Source of the DNA: Mobilitalea sibirica
Lineage (GTDB): Bacteria; Bacillota; Clostridia; Lachnospirales; Lachnospiraceae
Direction of reading: 5' to 3'
Assembly: GCF_015999265.1 (NCBI RefSeq)
Contig: NZ_JAEAGR010000004.1
Coordinates: 124,001 to 188,000, forward strand
DNA: 64,000 nt
A model generated the notes under the pieces. That model was not told the origin of the DNA, did not search any database, and worked only from the letters and a program-made list of their open reading frames with translations. Shown here in pieces: positions 27,099 to 36,384 of this stretch. The translations under genes were made by a program, and so were the position numbers. The number at the start of each line of letters is the position of its first letter. Within the stretch, counting starts at the first letter, position 1.

Positions 27099-28385
27099 AT
27101 GAAACAGAATAAGAAGCTGTTAGAAATTATTCTCTCAATCCTATTGTTTTGCATCAGTCTAACCGGCTGTGATAGTAACATTAATGTTATTTCGTCAGAT
27201 CAGGATACTGTTCATAATAAGAAGCATCTTGATTCTACTGATGCTTACCCGGACCAGGATACTCCGCCGGCAGAAGTTTCATCAGAAACTGAAGAAGATA
27301 CAGTCAACGCTTTGGAACCGACGGGCAATCCAAATACTGAAATCAATGATGTAACAAATATAGATATAGCCCAAAATAACGAAGACATCAACTTAATACA
27401 GAAGACAGAGATAGAATTTGAAGAGACTTCCGAGATTGTTTATGCAACAGCTAATGTGAATATACGAAGCGGATGTACAACTAAGGAAGATAATATCGTA
27501 GCTCTTTTAAAGAAAGGGGAATCCTTAAATCGTGTTGGTTTTCATGAAGAGTGGAGTAAAGTTATATATCAGGATAAAACCTATTATATCAGTTCAGACT
27601 ATCTGTCTTTGGAAAAACCTATGTCGACAGAAGTTGTGATTGATGTTCCTTCCTCTATGTTTCCTGAAACAAGTGAAACCACACAAAGTGTTATTGGCAA
27701 TGAAAATTCTGCACACGAGGAAGGATCTGATACGGATAATCCCAAGAATGCTTCTGCCGATAGCTCCAGTGAAATCACTTCAAACAATGACTTTGTATCA
27801 AAGCTTAACCTAGCTTCTGAAGTTACTCAAATAATCACTGTAATAGGAAACGGCGCTTCCGATTGTACGGTTTATTTCCACAAGAAAGACAAAAACGGCG
27901 TTTGGAAAAATGAATTTACAGTGGATGGAGATATCGGCTCTATGGGTATCACCTATGATAAAAGAGAAGGAGATAAGAAAACTCCCGCCGGGTTATATTC
28001 CTTTACCCTTGCATTTGGGCTTAAAAAAGATCCCGGAGCTTATCTTCCCTACCGCCAGATAACTGAATATGACTATTGGATAGATGATGTAAACAGCCCA
28101 TATTACAATACCTGGGTAAACTCACAGGAAATGCCGGGAGAATATATCTCTGAACATCTGATTGAGCATGACCCTTCTTATACGTATGCCTTAAATATCA
28201 ATTATAATTCAGACTGTACTCCGGGTCTGGGAAGCGCCATGTTTTTACATTGTTATAACGGAAAAGGACGTACTACCGGTTGTATAGCTATTTCTGAAGA
28301 ATACATGAAACGCTTAATACAGCAGGTGGATGAGCAAACCAGGATATTGATTGTACCGGATTTTGAAGATCTAAAAAAATATTAG
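27099..28385 (+). CDS. L,D-transpeptidase lipoprotein with SH3 domain
   Basis: A 428-residue lipoprotein (lipobox SLTGC, about Cys23), an acidic linker, a bacterial SH3 domain (about 125-175, VNIRSG...YYISSDYL), another linker, and a C-terminal YkuD L,D-transpeptidase domain. The catalytic stretch has FLHCYN followed by GRTTGCIAISEEYM, giving His and the nucleophile Cys of the TxGC motif. Such enzymes cross-link peptidoglycan or act on wall peptides, and SH3 binds wall. The ATG at 27099 is chosen with GGGGG upstream; an ATG at 27084 overlaps that site. Downstream of the TetR gene but probably a separate unit. Confidence 0.87.
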   Translation: MKQNKKLLEIILSILLFCISLTGCDSNINVISSDQDTVHNKKHLDSTDAYPDQDTPPAEVSSETEEDTVNALEPTGNPNTEINDVTNIDIAQNNEDINLIQKTEIEFEETSEIVYATANVNIRSGCTTKEDNIVALLKKGESLNRVGFHEEWSKVIYQDKTYYISSDYLSLEKPMSTEVVIDVPSSMFPETSETTQSVIGNENSAHEEGSDTDNPKNASADSSSEITSNNDFVSKLNLASEVTQIITVIGNGASDCTVYFHKKDKNGVWKNEFTVDGDIGSMGITYDKREGDKKTPAGLYSFTLAFGLKKDPGAYLPYRQITEYDYWIDDVNSPYYNTWVNSQEMPGEYISEHLIEHDPSYTYALNINYNSDCTPGLGSAMFLHCYNGKGRTTGCIAISEEYMKRLIQQVDEQTRILIVPDFEDLKKY

Positions 28386-28498
28386 CATGGAGAGTCTTAA
28401 CAAATTCCTAAATTCTTATTACCTATCTCTAATATTTATCATGATCTTTAGATGCGGAAAATACAAACCTATATGTAATTGACAATTAAAAATTATCA

Positions 28499-31400
28499 CT
28501 AACTAACTACCTTCAGCCTACTTCCCTCCATGCTCTTCTCGATTAGGATCTTCTTATCAATCCTTTCTTTCAACTCACTTACGTGGGATATAATACCTAC
28601 TAGCCTATTACCGTTTGTGAGCGCATTCAAGGTTTCAATCGCCTGTTCCAAAGAATCACTATCTAAGGAGCCAAAGCCCTCATCCACGAACATAGCGTCC
28701 ATCTCAATTCCACCAGCAAAGCTTTGAATTACATCGGACAGGCCAAGCGCCAAGGATAATGCCGCCTTAAATGATTCCCCTCCGGACAGAGATTTGATTG
28801 ATCTTGCTTTTCCGGTATAATAATCCATAACCTCCAACTCAAGACCGGAAGAACTCCTAAGGTTAGTCGCGTCTTCCTTTCTCATCAAAGCATATTGATG
28901 GTTAGACATTGTATAAAAGCGCTTATTGGCTTCCTGTATAACCTTTTCGAAATAAAAGGCCTGCACATATTGCTCAAAAGCAATTTTAGTTTTACCTGCT
29001 AATTCCCCGTTTGCTGTTTTCGACAACTCATTGAGGGTCAGATACTCTTGACGAACTTTTTGCTGTTTGTTGTTTTCCTCTTTCACCTTTTTAAGGATAT
29101 CTTCATTTTTATTTAGACGGCTATAGATTTTATTAATCTGCTCTTCACATTCTTCCTTTTGTCTGTCCAGTTTTTTTTGCTCCTGAGCTAATACTTCCAG
29201 ATCTTTTAATTCTTGATGATTAATTTCCTTTTTTAGCTGATCAATTCGATTTATCAGAGTTTCTCTACTTTTTTTGTAGGCATCTATGGTATATCTTATC
29301 GTATTTAACTGATCTTCAGTCATTAAAACATCATGATAGATAGCTTCTTCAACATTATCTTGATTCGAGAAACCACTGATTCTAAGCTTACTCAGATATT
29401 GCTCCTTAGCCTCTTTAAAATCTGTTAACTTATTGTTATGCTTCTTTTCATTATCCTTAAGAACAGCTTCGGTATTCGTAAGTTTCAGCTCACATCGGCG
29501 ATAAGCCGCTTCTGCAACAGTTAGCTCTTCCTGCATACGATTGTATTCATTTATTATCGCATTCAAATCTTGCTTCGCTTCTTCCTTTGTAGTATATTTT
29601 AAATCTTTCTTTAAATTAGAGATTGTATTGATAACTACATTTAAGTCAGTGGCTACTCTTGTTCGTTCTTCCTTGTAATCGAATAGTTTCACTTCCATTT
29701 TTTGAAGCTCTTTTACAACTTGTACTAGTCTTTCTGATAACTGCTTTTTCTGGAGGATATCCTTTTGAAGCTTTTCTTGCAACTGAGTCAGTCTATTCTG
29801 TTCTTCTTCCATTTCAAGTAACTTTTCTTTTGCTATAAGACGAATTTCATCCTCATAGGCTAGGGTTTCTGCTGCCATATCCCTTGTATCGAATAAGTCT
29901 GACATGTTATTATCCAATTCATTGATAATCTCACCTAACAGAATTGTTGCATTCTCCTTAAGGCCTGTCATTAACAGCTTTACCTTCGTATTCTGGTTTT
30001 CACATCTGTTGCTTACTGCAAGCATCTCCTGATGTACTTTTTCTTTCTGGATTTTCTCTCTGTTTAGTTCCTCCTTGTCGGGAGCTCCTTCGGTGAGATT
30101 CGCTTTCTTTGGATGATCTAAGGATCCGCATACCGGGCAGGGATTGCCCCTTTCCAACGTTAATGCAATAATGCCTGCCTGCTCTCTAAGATACTTTTCT
30201 TCCATCTCCTGATAAATAGTATTTCGCTCTTTATAAGCAGCCTCAGACTTAATAAACTCTTTCTGGCATTCTAAAAGGACATCTTTTTCCTTCTTTAAGT
30301 TTAAGATGTTCTCTAATAACTTATTTAATTGTCCTATGTTATTCCTATTGTTCTCTAATCGATTTTCACAAATCAAAAGCTCCTTATCTGCATCTAAATA
30401 CTTTTCCAAAATCTCCTGTTTTGTTAATTGCTCTTTCGTTAAAGCATCCCGATGGCTGGTTTGAAGCTCAATCTGCTTTTCCAACTCTTTTATCCGAAGC
30501 TCTAGCTGATTACTTATCTTCTCCTGCTCAGTAATAATATCATACTTCTTAAGTTCTTCTTCCTGTCGAGTTCTTTCTTTTTTTAGTTCATCTATTTTGG
30601 GTTTGTTTTCTTCCATGGTCTTAAGATCAATGGAAAGCTGTTTAAATTCCTGCTCCAGCTTTTGTTTTTCCTCTTTTCCATTATGTATATCTGTCTCCAG
30701 TTCAGTCAATTCCTTTTTTAGCCTCAGATAGAAATCCTCAGCTGGCTTTACAATATGTAATGCCTTTTCGGCCAGAGCAAACCTTACCTCTTCTTTATTT
30801 ATCTCCTCTGCTGCTAATTCCACCTTCTGATACTCTTCCTGAGCCTGTCTCAGATCTTCTATCATTTTATTCAGTCGTTTAGCTAGGGTATATTCTACCG
30901 CTTTTGCTTCGCTTTTTTCCTTAAGAAGCTTATTTTCCTTGCTTTTTTCCTTGTAGGCATTCCGATCTAACTCTAGGATTATCTCCATTAACTCCATCAA
31001 CTTGGATACCTGATGGATGTCATTTTGTTTAATGCACTCTTCGATAGCCTCCCTATGTACACTATCTTCACTGCAGGAAATACCGCTTAAAAACTGTAGG
31101 ATTCTTTTATCCATGTCTTCACACTGATACTTTAATTTAATTGCCATATCCTTTAACTTTCTCTGGATTGAATCATACATCTGTGTATTGAAGACTTTTC
31201 GGAATATATTACCCCGTTCATCACTCCCTGCTGTAAGCATCTGCAGAAACTCTCCCTGCGCAATCATGGCAATTTGCTTATATTGTTTCCAGTCAATTCC
31301 CAGAAGCTCTGTTACTGCTTGAGTTACAGGTACATATCCCGTAATCACTCTTCCATCCGGCATAGTTAGGCTTGCATTGCTTTTCTGCTCCGTAAACCCA

Positions 31401-31717
31401 TCTCCCCGCTTCTTACTGCGCTTATAACTGGGGTTTCTCCTTATCATATATTCATTATTACGGTGCCTGAAAGTAAGTTCCACATAAGTTTCATCCTCCT
31501 CTCCGGCATAATCACTCCGAAAAGAGTCCGGGGTACGATTTTCGCCGCTGGCATTCCCATATAGGGCAAACGAAATAGCATCAAATATAGTTGTTTTACC
31601 TGCCCCGGTATCTCCATTGATTAAGAATATTCCACTGGAACCAAGATCAGCAAATGGTACCTCTGTTACTCCATGGAAGGGCCCGAAAGCACTCATTATT
31701 AATTTTAACGGTTTCAT
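28499..31717 (-). CDS. sbcC: SbcC DNA repair exonuclease, ATPase subunit
   Basis: A 1072-residue SMC-like ATPase. Walker A (NGDTGAGKTT, about residues 34-43) is at the N terminus, and the signature LSGGESFKAALSLAL and Walker B AMFVDEGFGSLD are at the C terminus. Long coiled coils between flank a central zinc hook CPVCGSLDH near residue 526. With SbcD it makes the Mre11-Rad50-type nuclease that cuts hairpins and frees ends blocked by protein. The start overlaps the sbcD stop by 4 bases. It is notable that the same genome keeps several long palindromic elements (separate entries), the kind of structure SbcCD attacks. Confidence 0.96.
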   Translation of the reverse strand: MKPLKLIMSAFGPFHGVTEVPFADLGSSGIFLINGDTGAGKTTIFDAISFALYGNASGENRTPDSFRSDYAGEEDETYVELTFRHRNNEYMIRRNPSYKRSKKRGDGFTEQKSNASLTMPDGRVITGYVPVTQAVTELLGIDWKQYKQIAMIAQGEFLQMLTAGSDERGNIFRKVFNTQMYDSIQRKLKDMAIKLKYQCEDMDKRILQFLSGISCSEDSVHREAIEECIKQNDIHQVSKLMELMEIILELDRNAYKEKSKENKLLKEKSEAKAVEYTLAKRLNKMIEDLRQAQEEYQKVELAAEEINKEEVRFALAEKALHIVKPAEDFYLRLKKELTELETDIHNGKEEKQKLEQEFKQLSIDLKTMEENKPKIDELKKERTRQEEELKKYDIITEQEKISNQLELRIKELEKQIELQTSHRDALTKEQLTKQEILEKYLDADKELLICENRLENNRNNIGQLNKLLENILNLKKEKDVLLECQKEFIKSEAAYKERNTIYQEMEEKYLREQAGIIALTLERGNPCPVCGSLDHPKKANLTEGAPDKEELNREKIQKEKVHQEMLAVSNRCENQNTKVKLLMTGLKENATILLGEIINELDNNMSDLFDTRDMAAETLAYEDEIRLIAKEKLLEMEEEQNRLTQLQEKLQKDILQKKQLSERLVQVVKELQKMEVKLFDYKEERTRVATDLNVVINTISNLKKDLKYTTKEEAKQDLNAIINEYNRMQEELTVAEAAYRRCELKLTNTEAVLKDNEKKHNNKLTDFKEAKEQYLSKLRISGFSNQDNVEEAIYHDVLMTEDQLNTIRYTIDAYKKSRETLINRIDQLKKEINHQELKDLEVLAQEQKKLDRQKEECEEQINKIYSRLNKNEDILKKVKEENNKQQKVRQEYLTLNELSKTANGELAGKTKIAFEQYVQAFYFEKVIQEANKRFYTMSNHQYALMRKEDATNLRSSSGLELEVMDYYTGKARSIKSLSGGESFKAALSLALGLSDVIQSFAGGIEMDAMFVDEGFGSLDSDSLEQAIETLNALTNGNRLVGIISHVSELKERIDKKILIEKSMEGSRLKVVS

Positions 31718-32859
31718 GATAAGTCACCTTCCATTTCTTCCAGTAAGTTTTGCATTATTTCTTTTTGCTCTACGGACATAGGAACATTGTTCTGCACTTC
31801 AAAAAATTCCTCGAATAATTCCATATCATTTTTCTGTTCCAGATCTGTAGCTGCCATTTTTGCATCCACATTCCATAAGGTTTTTCTATTCTCAAAATCC
31901 AATCTCATAATATTCGGATAAACACTACGAAGCTTTCCGATTGGGTCATAGATATCCTCTTCGTCCGTTAACGTAGCATGGATATAATCTAAGGTATTAG
32001 CCTGACTGTATATCTTTGGATCTGTTAATGCTTCCATCGGCCCCTTTATTTCCCGCATATCCCGTAAGGGAACCAGGGGCAGCTTCTCATAAGTCACCTC
32101 AGTCTTTTGGGCGATTGTAACCAGGGTTACAGACTTGATCTGTTGGGCTTCGGAAAAAGAGTATTTTAATGGAGAACCTGCATACCGTATCGTATCCCTT
32201 CCAATCCTTTGGGGCCCATGCAGATGTCCTAAAGCAACATAATCAAATGCCTCAAAAACTGATGCATCAATATTATCAAGTCCTCCTATGGATATATTTT
32301 CAGAATCACATTGCTCCGGCCTGGTTTCTCCACTGGTAATAAACTGATGTGCTATCAGTATATTTCGTTTGGAGTTATCTATCTCCTCATGGTTTAGGAT
32401 GGCTTCCACTGCCTCCTGATAAGTTTCCACCTCCGGATAATAGCGTCTCACGATCGCCGGCTTCACAAAAGGCATCAGATAGATATATAACAGTCCGTAT
32501 TCGTCCGATAGAGTAACTCGATCAAGCTTACCCTGATAGGTTCCTGCTATATGTATCCTGTTTTCTTCCATAATCCTTCCTCCAAAGTCAATCCGTTCCG
32601 AGGAATCATGATTACCGCTCACCATAAAGACAGCAAGTCCTTTTTTATGTAACCTGGTCAAAAACCGGTCAAATAATGTAACTGCTTCGACACCGGGGAT
32701 CCCTTTGTCATAGATGTCTCCGGCAATCAAGATACCCTCCGGCTTATGCTCGTCCACTATATTTAAGATCTGTTCCAGGATATATTCCTGATCCTCAAGC
32801 ATGGAAAATTCGTTCACTCTTTTCCCAATATGTAAATCCGATGTATGTAAAAACTTCAT
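31714..32859 (-). CDS. sbcD: SbcD DNA repair exonuclease, nuclease subunit
   Basis: A 381-residue Mre11-like metallophosphoesterase. The metal ligands are visible: HTSDLHIGK (residues 5-13), AGDIYDKG, SGNHDSSER and LIAHQF, GHLHGPQ. The length and the C-terminal cap region fit SbcD. It precedes sbcC on the same strand with a 4-base overlap, the standard order. The start follows AGGAG. Confidence 0.97.
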   Translation of the reverse strand: MKFLHTSDLHIGKRVNEFSMLEDQEYILEQILNIVDEHKPEGILIAGDIYDKGIPGVEAVTLFDRFLTRLHKKGLAVFMVSGNHDSSERIDFGGRIMEENRIHIAGTYQGKLDRVTLSDEYGLLYIYLMPFVKPAIVRRYYPEVETYQEAVEAILNHEEIDNSKRNILIAHQFITSGETRPEQCDSENISIGGLDNIDASVFEAFDYVALGHLHGPQRIGRDTIRYAGSPLKYSFSEAQQIKSVTLVTIAQKTEVTYEKLPLVPLRDMREIKGPMEALTDPKIYSQANTLDYIHATLTDEEDIYDPIGKLRSVYPNIMRLDFENRKTLWNVDAKMAATDLEQKNDMELFEEFFEVQNNVPMSVEQKEIMQNLLEEMEGDLS

Positions 32860-33210
32860 AATCGTCTCCTATTCTTTATTAAAATAATCTTTTTTCTATT
32901 GCATCATTTATAATAGCGTTTACTGCATGTTATTGAGTATTCTACTTAGAGTAATACTTTTTATTACATGATACCAGTAATACTTGAATTATTATTCTAT
33001 ATGTTTTAAGCCAATCTATCACGCTACAAATTATACCATAAAAATGCAGTTATATCCAATCTTTTTCCATGGGTACACAATAACATCTCCATACAAACGA
33101 TTACCCACATGATTATATTTGTGTAGTAACGCCGAGTGCGGGGGTAAAACCGGCAAATTTCCTTACACATGAATGTATCCTGCCTGGTAAGTTTTTATGA
33201 TACGAGGATA
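32860..33210. other. Intergenic region upstream of sbcD with a GC-rich structured-looking block
   Basis: Mostly AT-rich. At about 33120-33172 a GC-richer block has TGTGTAGTAA...TTCCTTACACA ends and inner GCCG/CGGC pairing, standing out from the rest. It looks like a folded RNA or vestigial element, but I cannot name a class. No ORF is supported. Confidence 0.3.
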
Positions 33211-33243
33211 AAAAAATCGGGTCGGAATGACCCAACCCGATTT
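33211..33243 (-). terminator. Terminator of the zinc-ribbon membrane protein gene
   Basis: AAATCGGGT (33214-33222) pairs with ACCCGATTT (33235-33243), with an inner GGGTC/GACCC alternative, and is followed on the minus strand by a T run. The stem includes the stop codon of the gene ending at 33242. Confidence 0.7.
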
Positions 33244-33769
33244 ACTCACCAATTATATCCTTACAGAATTCACATTCTGCATAAGACCCTTTGATTATTT
33301 TATTTTTTCCTCCACAGTTTTTACATTTTACCGTACGATATCTGATTTTCACATCATCAATCAGACTGTTCGTCTTAACATCAAAACATACTGATGAAAT
33401 ATATCTCTTTTGAATCATTTTTATTATATTACTTCTTACAACAGGAACTGGGCACACTAATAATTCGGCTAATTGTTCAATAGAAGCGGAAGGAGTTACC
33501 GATAGTAAACGCATGTAATGCTTGCATAGAGTTATCAATCTAACCCGTCGTATTCCATGCATAAGAATAACCAAGGAGCCCCCGGCAAATACGAAATGCA
33601 CAATTACAGTAATTGCTTCTTCTGTATAAGTTCCCATGATTATACTCCAAATCACATCCAAAAAAGTTAATCCAAAAATAAAAAACGATACTCCTCCTGA
33701 CACAATCTGAAGTACTCCATAGATAAAGCTTACTATAACTTTATTTTTAATTAAATTATCTTGGAACAA
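33242..33769 (-). CDS. Membrane protein with winged-helix-like middle and C-terminal zinc ribbon
   Basis: A 175-residue protein of no family I can name. Residues about 8-85 have two to three hydrophobic helices. Residues 90-135 (SASIEQLAELLVCPVPVVRSNIIKMIQ) look like a winged-helix segment. The C terminus is a zinc ribbon, CKNCGG...CEFCKD. The start is TTG with GGAGG nine bases before it, which supports this unusual codon. It is monocistronic with a strong terminator. A sensor or scaffold role is possible but not shown. Confidence 0.65.
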   Translation of the reverse strand: MFQDNLIKNKVIVSFIYGVLQIVSGGVSFFIFGLTFLDVIWSIIMGTYTEEAITVIVHFVFAGGSLVILMHGIRRVRLITLCKHYMRLLSVTPSASIEQLAELLVCPVPVVRSNIIKMIQKRYISSVCFDVKTNSLIDDVKIRYRTVKCKNCGGKNKIIKGSYAECEFCKDIIGE

Positions 33770-34132
33770 ATATATAGTCCTCCGATTTCCTCTAATTTAT
33801 TGATTATATAATTTCCACCAGATTATACCATATCTTCACTCAAAAAAGAAGATACCTATAATAATTTATATAAAGTAAAGGTATAATCATTATTTTATCT
33901 ATTAAGAAAATGCTATCGTTAAAATATAAAACTCATTCAAAATCTGAAAATATTGTAAGGACCGCGAAATAGGTTGAATAAATATAAACCTTTTCCTTTA
34001 TCAAAAATAGACTTATAATAAATACACATACAATGTAAATTGAAAATCTATGACTTATTATCATGATACATCTAAATATAAATCAAATGATGCTATTAGG
34101 TTTCTTATAAACAACTTAAGAAAGGACATAAC
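33770..34132. other. Intergenic region between the zinc-ribbon gene and lrgA
   Basis: AT-rich, 363 bases, with no ORF. The only promoter-like signal is TATAAT near 34014, with a poor -35, facing lrgA. Nothing else is supportable. Confidence 0.3.
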
Positions 34133-34492
34133 ATGAGACTAATAAAACAATTTGGCATAATTCTCGCCGTTACCTTTATTGGAGAGCTTCTACATTATAT
34201 TATTCCCTTACCGATACCGGCAAGTATCTATGGTTTGGTCCTTATGCTGATTGCTCTAAAATCACGACTAATTCCTCTTCATAAGGTAAAAGACGCAGGA
34301 AGCTTTCTATTAGAAATTATGCCTATGATGTTTATTCCTGCTACGGTCGGATTAATGGTTTCCTGGAATTCCCTTCGCAGTATATTGTTTCCTGTCCTGA
34401 TCATTACCTTTATAACCACAATTGTTGTCATGGCCGTGACCGGATGCATCACTCAACTCATTATTCGACTTGAAAAGAGGAACTCAAAATGA
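34133..34492 (+). CDS. lrgA: CidA/LrgA-family membrane protein
   Basis: A 119-residue integral membrane protein with four hydrophobic helices. The N-terminal block IGELLHYIIPLPIPASIYGLVL is typical of the holin-like CidA/LrgA family. It is read together with an LrgB protein, whose start overlaps its stop by 4 bases. The pair is linked to control of murein hydrolases, and to uptake of pyruvate/small organic acids in some bacteria. The start follows AAGGAC. No LytSR genes are in the window. Confidence 0.87.
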   Translation: MRLIKQFGIILAVTFIGELLHYIIPLPIPASIYGLVLMLIALKSRLIPLHKVKDAGSFLLEIMPMMFIPATVGLMVSWNSLRSILFPVLIITFITTIVVMAVTGCITQLIIRLEKRNSK

Positions 34493-35181
34493 AAGATTTA
34501 ATCAGCAATTCAATATACTTTGGTTTTCTGATCAGTATCATAGGCTATGAAATCGGGTTATTACTAAAAAAGAAATTCAAGAAGGCTTTTTTTAATCCTC
34601 TGTTGGTATCCATTATTTTCATAATCTCGTTTTTATTAATCTTTCAAATCGATTATGAAAGCTATTATAACGGTGCAAAATACTTAAGCTATCTTTTGAC
34701 ACCGGCAACGGTATGCCTATCCATACCCTTGTATCAGCAACTTACCTTATTAAAGAATAATTACAAAGCTATTCTTGGTGGTATTTTTTCCGGGGTATTA
34801 ACCAGCCTTACCTCTATCCTTATCTTATCCAAAATGTTTGCTCTAACCCAGGAGCAGTATATAACCTTACTACCAAAATCCATTACAACTGCAATTGGAA
34901 TTGGAGTGTCAGAGGAATTGGGCGGAATCGTTACCCTAACGGTCGCTACCATTATCCTTACCGGGATTTTGGGTAATATACTGGCCGAAACTATATGTAA
35001 GATTTTTAGAATTCAAGAACCGGTTGCTAAAGGAGTAGCCATAGGAACCTCTTCTCATGCCATAGGAACCGCAAAGGCAATGGAAATAGGGGAAATTGAA
35101 GGAGCCATGAGCAGCCTTGCCATTGCAGTAGCCGGATTAATTACGGTCGTTGCGGCATCCATATATGCTAATTTTATATAA
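34489..35181 (+). CDS. lrgB: LrgB/CidB-family membrane protein
   Basis: A 230-residue integral membrane protein with about seven helices. The family signature is clear in TLLPKSITTAIGIGVSEELGG and in VAIGTSSHAIGTAKAMEIGE near the C terminus. It acts with the LrgA-like partner encoded directly upstream (4-base overlap), so the two should be made together. The exact solute or role in this organism is unknown. Confidence 0.9.
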   Translation: MKDLISNSIYFGFLISIIGYEIGLLLKKKFKKAFFNPLLVSIIFIISFLLIFQIDYESYYNGAKYLSYLLTPATVCLSIPLYQQLTLLKNNYKAILGGIFSGVLTSLTSILILSKMFALTQEQYITLLPKSITTAIGIGVSEELGGIVTLTVATIILTGILGNILAETICKIFRIQEPVAKGVAIGTSSHAIGTAKAMEIGEIEGAMSSLAIAVAGLITVVAASIYANFI

Positions 35182-35236
35182 CAATATATTATTTTGTTTT
35201 ACTCACAAGCCTTAAGAAAAGAACGTAATAGTAATT

Positions 35237-35854
35237 TTAGTTATGTTTTCTACCTGTCATAATAAATAGAGAATATGAAATGGTTTGACCGTCGATCTCC
35301 TTATGATCATAAAAGAAGGTTCTTGATTTGATTTCTTGAAACCCGTTATGCTCTAGAATTTTCTTTAAACTGTCTTGATGAAATCCGTTATGTCCGTCAA
35401 ATCCACTTTCTTTTCTATGAAAACTACCATCCTCTTCATCCAAATCAACGATGCACAGGCACCCACTATCATTTAATAAATCATAAAAGCTCTTAATAAT
35501 AAAATTCGTATCTTTAATGTGATGCAGTACCATTGAATGATAAATCACATCTAATTTCATTCCGTTCAAACTTTCCTTGGTTATGTCAGTACAATAAGCT
35601 TTCATATTCTTTATATTGGATTCTATGATTTTTGAGTTTAATTGATCAATCATTCCCTGAGAGGAATCGACTAAATAAATCATTTCAAATCTCTCATACA
35701 TATTAAAACTTATAAGTCCCGTTCCACATCCAAATTCCATAGCAGTTAGGTTATCTCTCGGCTCTATCGCTCTGATAATTTCTTTTGCTATGATTTTCGC
35801 TCTCTTTATTCTTTTCTCCGTGTCCCAATTGAGGGCTGATTCGTTGAAGCTCAT
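35237..35854 (-). CDS. Class I SAM-dependent methyltransferase
   Basis: A 205-residue Rossmann-fold methyltransferase. Motif I is AMEFGCGTGLISF, with the post-I acidic residue in MIYLVDSS, and IYHSMVLHHIKD is motif IV-like, followed by GCLCIVDLDEEDG. The substrate cannot be read from sequence. The start follows AGAGGTAC. It is convergent with lrgB and divergent from the BspA-like gene, and forms no operon. Confidence 0.85.
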   Translation of the reverse strand: MSFNESALNWDTEKRIKRAKIIAKEIIRAIEPRDNLTAMEFGCGTGLISFNMYERFEMIYLVDSSQGMIDQLNSKIIESNIKNMKAYCTDITKESLNGMKLDVIYHSMVLHHIKDTNFIIKSFYDLLNDSGCLCIVDLDEEDGSFHRKESGFDGHNGFHQDSLKKILEHNGFQEIKSRTFFYDHKEIDGQTISYSLFIMTGRKHN

Positions 35855-36384
35855 TCCTGTACCTCTTATGTTTATATGTTTTATATTTTATGTCTTATAC
35901 TATATGTCTTATATTTTATATTTTATGTTTTTATATCTTTACATTTCTATATTTTCATTTTATACTTCCGGGAACACCTTATCCTATCATTGCTTTAGCC
36001 TCTCAAAAATATTGCATATTTAGCATAACTAGATTATTGTGATTACATTTATGACGCTTTTCCTCTTAGCGAACTATGTTGCTACACTTAATTTATCTAG
36101 TAGGATGATAAACTTAATCTAAAAATATGGTTTATTCTACCATTATTTATCATAAATATTCAATACATATTTTCTACTTATTCTGCTCATTTAAGATTTC
36201 GTTCTTAAATATCTAACAAGCTAGAAAATACAATCTAAATGCTACCATTTAATAATATTCAATACGAAAAATCAATTAAATTCTTAAGATTATCTTAAGA
36301 GGAATATACTGCCATAATGCTGACAAATATTTGTAATAAACCAGATTTAAACCAAATGATTGTATCTAGGATGGGAGTTGCCGT
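35855..36384. other. AT-rich intergenic region before the BspA-like gene
   Basis: A 530-base gap. From 35876 to 35962 it is a degenerate run of TATATTTTATGTCTTATA-like units, low in complexity. The rest is AT-rich with no ORF. It probably holds divergent promoters for the methyltransferase and the surface protein, but I cannot fix them. Confidence 0.4.

Noticed and set aside
35876-35962. AT-rich repeats as a replication origin
   Set aside because: No DnaA-box cluster or origin genes are present; it is only low-complexity DNA.
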